From: an uncultured Collinsella sp.
GTDB lineage: Bacteria; Actinomycetota; Coriobacteriia; Coriobacteriales; Coriobacteriaceae
Reading direction: 5' to 3'
DNA: 12,299 nt
Assembly (NCBI GenBank): GCA_900549085.1
Contig: URMO01000065.1
Location: 1 to 12,299 of the forward strand
Each line of letters begins with the position of its first letter. The first letter of the stretch is position 1. Both the position numbers and the translations under genes were made by a program. Below are positions 6,210 through 12,299 of this stretch, piece after piece. Under the pieces are notes generated by a model. It did no database searches. It had not been told where the DNA came from and saw nothing but the letters and a program-made list of their open reading frames with translations.

Positions 6210-6345
6210 AGAGACAGGCTTATTTTGGTCGGTTTTATCTGGGCAAACGCAAGCGCCCCGCAACTGGAATTGAGCCAGTTGCGGGGCGCTTTTCGTACAT
6301 GCAACAAAACCGCAGGAAAAAACCTGCCAAAATAAACCTGTCCCT
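6210..6345. repeat. Long inverted repeat around a terminator; possible MITE or REP-type element
   Basis: Arms 6210-6228 and 6327-6345 are inverted copies matching at 17 of 19 positions (AGAGACAGGCTTATTTTGG against AGGGACAGGTTTATTTTGG). Similarity continues inward loosely (GGTTTTATCTGGG against GGTTTTTTCCTGCGG). The centre is the 17-bp perfect hairpin at 6251-6291. From memory, motifs like GGGACAGGTTTATTTTGG occur at the ends of small palindromic mobile elements in several bacteria; this is unverified. No coding sequence lies inside. Confidence 0.6.
6251..6293 (+). terminator. Strong terminator between the convergent 57-aa gene and proC
   Basis: A perfect 17-bp stem (AAGCGCCCCGCAACTGG and its complement, 6251-6267/6275-6291) with a 7-nt loop runs into TTTT on the plus strand. 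It can stop transcription from the 57-aa gene. The minus strand lacks a clean T-run, so its effect on proC read-through is less sure. Confidence 0.85.
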
Positions 6346-6357
6346 AAATGGCGGGTT

Positions 6358-7128
6358 TTACTGGAGGGTGGCGTCGATGGCCTTGACCAGAGCGCTGCGC
6401 ATGCCGGCGTCCTCGAGCGCGACGACGCCCTTGATGGTGGCGCCACCGGGTGAGCATACGGCATCCTTCATCGCCGCAGGATGCTGGCCAGTCGCAAGCT
6501 GTAGCTTTGCCGTGCCCAGCACCATCTGGCTCACAATGCGATAGGCATCGGCGCGCGGGATACCGTGCTTGACGGCCGCGTCGCCCAAGGCCTCAATCGC
6601 CATGGCGACAAATGCCGGTGCGCAACCGCCCACGGTACCGCCCACAAACAGCAGACTCGAATCGAGCTCGACGACGGTGCCAAGCTTTCCGAGCAGACCG
6701 AGCACCGTGGCACGCTGCTCATCGCTAAGCGTGGAAGCCTTCTCGCAGGCGATAACGCCCTCGCCCACCGAAACCGGTGTGTTGGGCACCGTCGAGATGT
6801 GTGCGACACCCGGCAGGACCTGCTCCCACTTGGCGCTATCCCAGGTCCAGGCGACCGAAAGGACAACCTTGTCGGCAAGGGTTTCTTTGAGCGGAGCGAA
6901 GACCTTCTCAATCATGTATGGCTTGACCGCAGCAACCACGATATCGGATGCGGCGACAACCTCCGCCGCATCACGACAGACAACCATCCCACGTGCCTCA
7001 CAACGCTCGACCAAGGCGTCGTAGTGGCCCGCGCAGGCGCATATATCGCTCGCAGTCACACCGGCGGCGATCCAGCCATCGGCCATAGCGCCCGCCATAT
7101 TGCCAAAACCGACAAATCCGATCTTCAT
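6358..7128 (-). CDS. proC: Pyrroline-5-carboxylate reductase
   Basis: The enzyme catalyses the last step of proline synthesis, reducing pyrroline-5-carboxylate to proline with NAD(P)H in the cytoplasm. The 256-aa protein starts at ATG 7128-7126 and ends at TAA. The N-terminal Rossmann motif is GFVGFGNMAGAM (4-15). VKP is at 68-70 and PNTP at 115-118. The C-terminal helical domain has GGCAPAF at 167-173, where many homologues have SGCGPAY or SGSGPAY, and CSPGGATIKGV at 225-235, the family signature. The SD is weak (GAGG about 10 nt upstream). It lies 73 bp downstream of rlmH on the same strand with no clear terminator between, so it may be the last gene of the SPFH-rlmH-proC unit. The length is slightly short but complete. 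Confidence 0.95.
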   Translation of the reverse strand: MKIGFVGFGNMAGAMADGWIAAGVTASDICACAGHYDALVERCEARGMVVCRDAAEVVAASDIVVAAVKPYMIEKVFAPLKETLADKVVLSVAWTWDSAKWEQVLPGVAHISTVPNTPVSVGEGVIACEKASTLSDEQRATVLGLLGKLGTVVELDSSLLFVGGTVGGCAPAFVAMAIEALGDAAVKHGIPRADAYRIVSQMVLGTAKLQLATGQHPAAMKDAVCSPGGATIKGVVALEDAGMRSALVKAIDATLQ

Positions 7129-7201
7129 ATCTCATAGTCCTCTCAGACACGCTCTTCAAAACGAAGGCTATTGTCCCACGGCATTGTTTCGTATTGCCGA
7201 C

Positions 7202-7672
7202 CTATTTGTGATACGGCTCGCCACGGCTGATCTTGCAGGCGCGGTAGATTTGCTCCAGCAGCACCACGCGCGCCAAGTTGTGCGGCAAGGTAATACGTCC
7301 AAAGCTGAGCATCTCGTCGGCTCGTGTGCGCACGTCATCGCTCACGCCGTCCGATCCACCAATCACAAAGGCGATGTCGCTGTTACCACGCAGCATAAGA
7401 TCGTCGAGCCGCGCCGAAAGCTCCTCGCTCGAGCGCTCTTTGCCCTCAATGGCAAGCAGGATCACATGCGCTCGAGGCGGCAGGGCTGCAAGAATCGCCG
7501 CCCCCTCCTTGTCGCGTGCGGCATCCACGCCGCCCGCCTTAGCCGGGTCGATATCGGCCACCTCGCGGATATCCACCTTGGCATAGGCACCTAGGCGCTT
7601 GGTGTACTCAGCGCACGCGTCCTTCCAAAAGCGCTCCTTGAGCTTACCGACGCAAACGACGGTGTATTTCAC
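7202..7672 (-). CDS. rlmH: 23S rRNA (pseudouridine1915-N3)-methyltransferase
   Basis: RlmH is a SPOUT-class, SAM-dependent enzyme that methylates pseudouridine 1915 in helix 69 of 23S rRNA, acting on assembled 70S ribosomes. The 156-aa protein has normal family length. The SAM-binding knot shows FVIGGSDG (102-109) and the signature SFGRITLPHNLARVVLLEQI (123-142). It ends in RACKISRGEPYHK, the conserved C terminus. The start is GTG 7672-7670; its SD (AAGGAG) lies within the last codons of the upstream SPFH gene, whose stop is only 6 bp away, so the two genes are probably translationally coupled. Confidence 0.98.
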   Translation of the reverse strand: MKYTVVCVGKLKERFWKDACAEYTKRLGAYAKVDIREVADIDPAKAGGVDAARDKEGAAILAALPPRAHVILLAIEGKERSSEELSARLDDLMLRGNSDIAFVIGGSDGVSDDVRTRADEMLSFGRITLPHNLARVVLLEQIYRACKISRGEPYHK

Positions 7673-7678
7673 GCGCGT

Positions 7679-8617
7679 CTACTCCTTCGAATCGTTTTGA
7701 ACTTTGCTGGCGGTCAGCATCTGCTCGAACATCGAGGCCGACTGCGAGAAATCGCTCGGCAGTACGACCGTCGATGTTTTACCCGTGCGAGCGAACTCTG
7801 TCATCATCTCGGACCACTGCGTAAACATGAACAGCTGGTTGGCCTCGTCGTTACCGACACCCGTCTCCTGGATGATCTCGAGCGAATCCTTGATGCCCAG
7901 CGCGATGGCCTTGCGCTGGTTGGCGATGCCTTCGCCCGCCTTTTCCATCGCCTCGGCCTCGGCGGTCGCCTCGGTGACGCGCTTGATGCGGTCGGCCTCG
8001 GCGAGCTCCTGCGCAGCAGCGCGCTTGCGCTGGGCGGCATTGATGTCGTTCATGGAGTTCTCGACCTCGGTCGGCAGCGCGATCTTGGTGATGAGTGTCG
8101 ACACGAGGGTAAAGCCGTAGGCAGCCATCTGCTCGGACACGGTGGCATTAACGTCCTTGGCGATGTCATCCTTCTTGGCAAAGACCTCATCGAGCGTATA
8201 GACAGGGATGGAAGAGCGCAGGGCGTCGGTGATGAAATCACGCATCTGGTCGACGGGCTCCTGCAGCATGTAGTAGCTCTTGTAGATGCCCGAATCTGCC
8301 GGGCCGGCGCCCATGTCATAGCTCACGTGGTACTGAGCAGAGACCTCAAGGCCGATGGTCACGTTGTCCTGGGTCTTAACGTCGATGCCAAAACCGTTTT
8401 TCATGGTGCGCAGACTCACCGTGGCGGCCTTGCGGTCGATCACGGGCACCTTCATGTGGAAGCCCGCGTTGACGATGCGATTGAACTTGCCCAGACGCTC
8501 GATGATCACGGCATGCTGCTGTTCAACGACATAGCAGGCGTTGGGGAGCAGCAGCAACAAAATGATGATGGGAAGTAGAAAGCTCGTAAGAGCAGCGATA
8601 ATACCGGACAACAGCAT
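7679..8617 (-). CDS. SPFH/band-7 membrane protein (stomatin/QmcA-like)
   Basis: SPFH proteins form large membrane-anchored rings, often linked to FtsH-type proteases or membrane microdomains. I start it at ATG 8617-8615, giving 312 aa, because GAGGAGA lies about 5 nt upstream; an in-frame GTG at 8638 has no SD. A single hydrophobic segment is at about 4-26. Then come the SPFH domain (about 28-205; ACYVVEQQHAVIIERLGKF, GFHMKVPVIDR, MRDFITDALRS) and an Ala/Glu-rich coiled coil (about 195-245; AAQRKRAAAQELAEADRIKR). No NfeD-type partner gene is adjacent. It is the first gene of a minus-strand unit with rlmH, 6 bp apart. The assignment to SPFH is firm, but the subfamily and partner are not. Confidence 0.93.
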   Translation of the reverse strand: MLLSGIIAALTSFLLPIIILLLLLPNACYVVEQQHAVIIERLGKFNRIVNAGFHMKVPVIDRKAATVSLRTMKNGFGIDVKTQDNVTIGLEVSAQYHVSYDMGAGPADSGIYKSYYMLQEPVDQMRDFITDALRSSIPVYTLDEVFAKKDDIAKDVNATVSEQMAAYGFTLVSTLITKIALPTEVENSMNDINAAQRKRAAAQELAEADRIKRVTEATAEAEAMEKAGEGIANQRKAIALGIKDSLEIIQETGVGNDEANQLFMFTQWSEMMTEFARTGKTSTVVLPSDFSQSASMFEQMLTASKVQNDSKE

Positions 8618-8697
8618 GGTCTCTCCTCTGATAGGCACACGTTGGCATTAGGATACCCGCACGAAGCAGCAACGTGACATCAACAAGAGGCCCATAA

Positions 8698-8723
8698 CAA
8701 AAAAGCCCCCATTGCTGGGAGCT
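8698..8723 (-). terminator. Rho-independent terminator after the lost-tRNA remnant
   Basis: On the minus strand AGCTCCCA-GCAA-TGGGGGCT (one T-G wobble) is followed by TTTTTT. It lies 11 nt past the CCA of the tRNA 3' remnant, as expected for the terminator of the former tRNA gene, and just upstream of the SPFH promoter region. Confidence 0.85.
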
Positions 8724-8734
8724 CTTTCATTTAA

Positions 8735-8755
8735 TGGTGCGGGCGAAAGGACGTC
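8735..8755 (-). pseudogene. 3' remnant of a lost tRNA gene
   Basis: On the minus strand the 21 nt end in CCTTT-CGCCCGC-A-CCA, which fits a T-stem half, a 7-nt acceptor strand, a discriminator and CCA. The match to tRNA architecture stops in the T-loop, exactly as in the duplicated tRNA-Arg fragment at 3738-3757, and a terminator follows. The original tRNA would have begun GCGGGCG. Leu is one possibility, but its identity cannot be fixed from this piece. Confidence 0.6.
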
Positions 8756-8869
8756 CGCGTATCTGCTTCGCGGATACGCGCCGGCTTCGGCCGCCTGCCG
8801 GCGTCCTCGCCAGCTCGCTACAAACGCTCCGCGTTTGCTTAACGCTCGCTCCCTCTCGGGTTCGAGCCC
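8735..8869. repeat. Structured GC-rich repeat element, copy B
   Basis: About 135 bp that aligns end to end with copy A (3738-3873). It has a perfect 11-bp hairpin 8756-8766/8770-8780 with loop TTC, CGCCGGC/GCCGGCG (8779-8785/8797-8803), CAAACGC/GCGTTTG (8821-8827/8831-8837), and a T-arm-like GGGTTCGAGCCC (8858-8869). The first stem has T-A where copy A has a C-C mismatch. The third stem has two A-T pairs where copy A has G-C pairs. It lies between the tRNA-Gly terminator and the SPFH gene, and the whole 8618-8921 gap holds only this element, two terminators and the SPFH leader. Confidence 0.8.
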
Positions 8870-8883
8870 AGGCGATGGATACG

Positions 8884-8913
8884 AAAAAGCCCGGCTACCG
8901 TAGTAGTCGGGCT
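8884..8913 (-). terminator. Rho-independent terminator of tRNA-Gly
   Basis: On the minus strand an 11-bp stem (AGCCCGACTAC with GTAGCCGGGCT, one non-Watson-Crick pair) with a 4-nt loop is followed by TTTTT. It begins 8 nt past the tRNA CCA end. Confidence 0.9.
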
Positions 8914-8921
8914 GTTGCGCT

Positions 8922-8997
8922 TGGAGCGGACAACGGGGCTCGAACCCGCGACCCCAACCTTGGCAAGGTTGTGCTCTACCAACTGAGCCATGTCCGC
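8922..8997 (-). tRNA. tRNA-Gly (anticodon GCC)
   Basis: A 76-nt cloverleaf with encoded CCA. The acceptor stem is GCGGACA/TGTCCGC with discriminator T. The D-stem is GCTC/GAGC. The anticodon stem CAACC/GGTTG closes the loop TTGCCAA, giving anticodon GCC, which reads GGC and GGU. The T-arm is GCGGG-TTCGAGC-CCCGT with one G-T wobble. It has its own promoter and terminator. Confidence 0.98.
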
Positions 8998-9009
8998 TTG
9001 CGGGTTATT

Positions 9010-9038
9010 AATTTACGCGAGTTATCCAAAAGACGCAA
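9010..9038 (-). promoter_or_regulatory. tRNA-Gly promoter
   Basis: On the minus strand a -35 TTGCGT (9038-9033), a 17-bp spacer and a -10 TAAATT (9015-9010) lie 12 nt before the tRNA 5' end. Just upstream, 9041-9057 is a 17-bp AT-rich palindrome (ACTTTTTT-C-AAAAAAGT) that may act as an UP element or as a weak terminator for the upstream gene. Confidence 0.75.
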
Positions 9039-9102
9039 GTACTTTTTTCAAAAAAGTTGCTCAAAGCAAGTTCACGCAGGGAAATCATGTCAACCCAAGG
9101 CG

Positions 9103-9849
9103 CTAAGCGCACGATTCCAATGCCGAGCTAAACAGCTTCACCATCCGAACGCGCGTGCCGGCGCCATCCGTGCGACGGGTAACCTCCACATTATCGACGA
9201 GCATGCGCATAAGCTTGATGCCGCGCCCGCGTTCCTCGGATGCCACCGGCTCGCTCGCCCCATCGATAGAATAGCCAGCGCCCCGATCAAGCACCTCGAG
9301 CACAACACGATCCCCATAGGCCTGAACCGTCAGGATGCAGCCAACACCGCCCGCATGGTCATACGCGTTACCCAATGCCTCCCCCAGCGCCAATGCGACG
9401 TCATAACGTTCATCACGCCTCAGGGGAAGCGATTCGAGAAGCTCGGCCACACGGTGCCGATAATACGGGAGATTCTCGATGCCTCGCTGCACTTCGATGC
9501 TCTTACTCCATCGTGGCAACTCTCCCACCGGAATGGCGGGAATCGACTCACGCGCCGGACCCGCAACATGAAGGATGTCGACAAGTCGGGCAATCTCCAA
9601 AAAGCGAATGACCTCATCGGAGGCGTTAACGAGCGAAAGCAGGCCCTCTCGCCTCATGAGCTCTCTGGCACGTGTAAGCAAAAACGCCAAACCCGTCGAG
9701 TCGATAAAGCCCACGGCCTGGCAATTGATGACAACGCGACGCACGCCCCGGTCGATCAGATTATCCAACCGTGGACGCAGCACGGACACCGAGGCGATGT
9801 CGACATCACCCGGTGGCGTCAAAACCGCTATGTCATTCCACTCATTCAT
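9103..9849 (-). CDS. STAS domain fused to RsbW-like serine kinase (HATPase_c)
   Basis: A 248-aa protein joining the two halves of a partner switch that are normally separate proteins. I prefer the start at ATG 9849-9847 (MNEWND); an in-frame TTG at 9867 lacks an SD, though GGGGA about 11 nt upstream is not ideal for this ATG either. Residues 1 to about 97 are a STAS domain like RsbV/SpoIIAA, with FIDSTGL at 48-54 where Ser51 is the likely phosphorylation site. Residues about 118-240 are a GHKL kinase of RsbW/SpoIIAB type: N-box EALGN (157-161), G1 DRGAG (188-192) and G2 GRGIKLM (208-214). It lies 81 bp downstream of the SpoIIE-type phosphatase gene, which would dephosphorylate the STAS serine. 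The downstream target (sigma factor or other) is not in the window. Confidence 0.92.
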   Translation of the reverse strand: MNEWNDIAVLTPPGDVDIASVSVLRPRLDNLIDRGVRRVVINCQAVGFIDSTGLAFLLTRARELMRREGLLSLVNASDEVIRFLEIARLVDILHVAGPARESIPAIPVGELPRWSKSIEVQRGIENLPYYRHRVAELLESLPLRRDERYDVALALGEALGNAYDHAGGVGCILTVQAYGDRVVLEVLDRGAGYSIDGASEPVASEERGRGIKLMRMLVDNVEVTRRTDGAGTRVRMVKLFSSALESCA

Positions 9850-9930
9850 ACGACCATGGTTCCCCAAAAGAGCTCGCTCGATGCATACATATCTGCAGCT
9901 GCGCAGATTTTGCCCGTCAAGTATCGCGGT

Positions 9931-12276
9931 CTACGATCGACCCCGTAAAAACTCAAGGGAAACCAGCGCAATGTCATCGTCCAGCGCCGACTCGGTAAAG
10001 CGGTCAAGCTCTCCCAAGACCTTACCGCAGATTCCCGATACACCCTCACCCGAGACAGAGAGCAAAAGGTCACGAAGGCGCTGCTCGCCAAAGAAAGCAC
10101 CCGAGCGATCACGTGCTTCGATTGCTCCGTCGGTATACATGAATAGCATGTCACCAGGAGCGAACGTAAACACGCCTGTCTCGTACACCATGCTCTCAAA
10201 GGCACCGATCACGCCCGATTGGCACCCAAGGAGCTCCACTTCTCCCCCTCGGGTTTCTCCGCCGCCAAGCGGCGTCGACGACGGTCTAATGACCATAGTG
10301 GGAGGATGTCCCGCAGAGCAGTAGGTAGCGCGACCCGCTTTAAGATCAATCTTGGCGATAAACGCCGTCACGAACGTCTCGACCCTCGAAAAGCCCATGA
10401 GCATGCTATTGAGCGAGCGGGCCATACGGGCGGGCCCAGCACCCTCCCAGGCATAGGCCGTCAGCGCCGTCTTGACGAGCGCTGACATCGACGCCGCCTC
10501 GATTCCTTTGCCGGATACATCGCCCAAAATCATAACGGCGCAATCGTCGGGAAGACGGACAAGAGTATAGAAGTCGCCGCCAACCAACGCCGAATTCGTT
10601 GCCGAAAGGTATACCGAATCGGTCGCGATACCCGGAACGTCACCAAGCGAATTTCTCATGCCAATCTGGAGGGTCTGAGCGATATGGCGCTCCTCGCGCT
10701 TTTGAGATTCGCCCTCGTAGATCAGTTCAAAGTCATGCGCCAAGTGCACCAAGTAGTCATATTCAAGGTCATCAATCGGCTCTTGACTACCGTCACGAAG
10801 CAGAAGCGCGCGCGTCGTCGGGCCTTTCGCAACAGAAGCAGGAACGATCGCGTCGTTGCTGTGTTTGCCATCACCCTCAGAGCGCGGGCGCCCCGCCTCG
10901 ATGCCGGTGTCGACGTAGAGACCCTGGCAAGGCAGACCATGCGCCCTAAGCCAGCCTCCCATAGGCATCGATTCGTCAACGCGAGTTATACGGACGTGTT
11001 TAAGATCCTCGGCACTCGTGCCGCCCAAAACAGACGCCTCAAAGCCATCAGAGCCAACCCCCAAACGTGCCGCTGGCGCCGTCGTGGAAAAGAAAAGTTT
11101 CTCGGGATCGTCCGGCAAAGCAACGCGACTGCCGCCTTCAAAATCTATGACATAGGAGCCCAGACTGGCGTCATACTCAACAGGGCAAAAATGACAGTTG
11201 AGCATATTGCAAATCTCGGACGATATAGCCTGGGTAGCCGCGGCGGAATCGTCTAGAAAGGTAAACAACTCATCACGTAAGACATTGAGCGAGCGGCCAA
11301 GCTCGGCCGTGCGACGAGAGCGAAGGCTCGATGCCATGCCGACCAGCTGGATAGACAGGTAATCGCAAATGACCTCGAGTACATTAACGTCATAGGCGAG
11401 CGGTGCCTGAGGGCGCTTCCAACCAACTTCCAGCACGCCAAGGATCTGCGTACCGTAAAAAACGGGAAGACAGATCTCGCTGCGGTACGGAGGCATATCC
11501 TGCACGCGCAACAGGTGCTTAGAACGATTGTCCAGGTCCATGAACATACCGGAGGCAGCCCTATCACCCTCAAGGTCCTGTTGAATCGACAAGCGACAGG
11601 CACGCGACTCGCGAAGAACATACGTCGGAATGCCAGCGCCATACGGCAAAAACTCGGGCAGGTAGCTGTCGTGCAGCTCCTTGGAGACACCGCGAAGCTT
11701 AAAACCGCCGCTCTCAGAAAAATAGATAGCGGCACCCGAAGCATCGAGCGTTCCTACAAGCTGGTTCAAAACGATATCTAACAAACTGGGCAGCTCATCG
11801 GAGCCCACCGTGCTCATAATGACCGACAATGTACCCGAGAGACGCTTATTCGCCACTCTAAGCTCCGAAAGCGCACGCTTGAGCTGACGGTCGTGCGAAT
11901 ACTGTTCTTCGATGCTATGGAGTGCCACCAGAACGCGCGGCGCACGGCGGCCAAAGATTCGAGGCGGCGTAACCGAGCCGGCACAAACCAGGACGGGAAT
12001 AAACGATCCGTCACTTAACTTGAGCATCAACTCGCTCTTTGTTCCATTGGTCTCAAAAGGAAGCCGATGCTCTGTCGCGCGTTCAAAAGCCGACGAGTAC
12101 AAGAGGTCTTTAACGTCCCCGTTGATCACATCGGAACGCTCCTCGCACATCAAGTCGAGCAAGCGATTATTTACATGCAAAATGGTTCCGTCGAGCTCGC
12201 AGATAATGACAGCATCGCTCGTGATCTCGACCAATTGGGCAACGTCCGCCCACTCATTGCGCTCAAGCGTTTCCAT
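9931..12276 (-). CDS. PAS/GAF sensor with SpoIIE/RsbU-type PP2C phosphatase
   Basis: A 781-aa signalling phosphatase expected to remove phosphate from a serine on a STAS-domain protein. I place the start at ATG 12276-12274, which has GTGGGG about 6 nt upstream; an in-frame GTG at 12288 has no SD. A PAS domain is at about 10-120 (ITSDAVIICELDGTILHVNN), followed by a coiled coil at about 125-155. A GAF domain is at about 160-315 (EICLPVFYGTQILGVLEVGW). A less typical region at 320-520 may be a second GAF and has C356-x4-C361-x2-C364. The PP2C domain is at about 525-778, with VGGDF (565-569), GDVSGKG (585-591), SAGHPP (654-659), YTDG (714-717) and DDD (766-768), so the metal-binding aspartates are present. 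There is no membrane segment, so it is a cytoplasmic sensor. The downstream gene encodes its probable substrate. Confidence 0.95.
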   Translation of the reverse strand: METLERNEWADVAQLVEITSDAVIICELDGTILHVNNRLLDLMCEERSDVINGDVKDLLYSSAFERATEHRLPFETNGTKSELMLKLSDGSFIPVLVCAGSVTPPRIFGRRAPRVLVALHSIEEQYSHDRQLKRALSELRVANKRLSGTLSVIMSTVGSDELPSLLDIVLNQLVGTLDASGAAIYFSESGGFKLRGVSKELHDSYLPEFLPYGAGIPTYVLRESRACRLSIQQDLEGDRAASGMFMDLDNRSKHLLRVQDMPPYRSEICLPVFYGTQILGVLEVGWKRPQAPLAYDVNVLEVICDYLSIQLVGMASSLRSRRTAELGRSLNVLRDELFTFLDDSAAATQAISSEICNMLNCHFCPVEYDASLGSYVIDFEGGSRVALPDDPEKLFFSTTAPAARLGVGSDGFEASVLGGTSAEDLKHVRITRVDESMPMGGWLRAHGLPCQGLYVDTGIEAGRPRSEGDGKHSNDAIVPASVAKGPTTRALLLRDGSQEPIDDLEYDYLVHLAHDFELIYEGESQKREERHIAQTLQIGMRNSLGDVPGIATDSVYLSATNSALVGGDFYTLVRLPDDCAVMILGDVSGKGIEAASMSALVKTALTAYAWEGAGPARMARSLNSMLMGFSRVETFVTAFIAKIDLKAGRATYCSAGHPPTMVIRPSSTPLGGGETRGGEVELLGCQSGVIGAFESMVYETGVFTFAPGDMLFMYTDGAIEARDRSGAFFGEQRLRDLLLSVSGEGVSGICGKVLGELDRFTESALDDDIALVSLEFLRGRS

Positions 12277-12299
12277 CGTGGACCCCACCGTCTATCGGT

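Noticed and set aside
9850..9930. Separate promoter between the phosphatase and STAS-kinase genes
   Set aside because: A TTGACG is present on the minus strand, but no -10 lies at acceptable spacing (TATGTA is 23 bp away), so I treat the two genes as probably co-transcribed.
8734..9948. 404-codon plus-strand frame
   Set aside because: It passes through the structured repeat, antisense to tRNA-Gly, and antisense to the whole STAS-kinase gene, whose motifs are unmistakable.

Overview
The window looks like a chromosomal segment of a GC-rich actinobacterium. My best guess is a member of the Coriobacteriia such as Collinsella, from the GC-rich codon use, strong Shine-Dalgarno (SD) sites, CCA-encoding tRNA genes and the gene families present. 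There is no 16S rRNA or other decisive marker, so this is inference. Almost every gene lies on the minus strand. The one protein gene I can support on the plus strand is a 57-codon membrane-protein gene.

Layout, left to right. (1) 1-948: a AAA+ ATPase whose 3' end runs off the left edge, preceded by an array of six TTTARCA-type repeats at about 9.5-bp spacing. (2) 1111-3552: a large protein of unknown function with TPR-like helices near its C terminus. (3) 3553-4045: a repeat-rich region holding tRNA-Arg(ACG), its promoter and terminator, a 113-bp direct repeat that carries the tRNA 3' end and terminator, and a GC-rich structured repeat. (4) 4079-4529: a 125-aa protein of unknown function with a LexA-box-like site upstream. 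(5) 4631-6199: serS, divergent from the 57-aa membrane protein, with three perfect palindromes between them. (6) 6210-6345: a long inverted repeat with a 17-bp perfect terminator stem in its centre. (7) 6358-8617: SPFH/band-7 protein, rlmH and proC, all minus. SPFH and rlmH are clearly coupled. (8) 8698-9038: a second copy of the structured repeat, fused to a 3' remnant of a lost tRNA, next to tRNA-Gly(GCC). (9) 9103-12276: a two-gene partner-switching module, a PAS/GAF/SpoIIE-type phosphatase followed by a protein that fuses a STAS anti-anti-sigma domain to an RsbW-like kinase domain.

How the genes fit together: serS, rlmH, the two tRNAs and proC are housekeeping functions in translation and proline synthesis. 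The phosphatase and the STAS-kinase fusion form a plausible self-contained signalling pair; their target is not in the window. The most unusual material is non-coding. A structured repeat occurs beside both tRNA genes, fused both times to a tRNA 3' end broken in the T-loop, and its hairpins show compensatory base changes between copies. The repeat array upstream of the ATPase and the inverted-repeat element downstream of the 57-aa gene are the other two.
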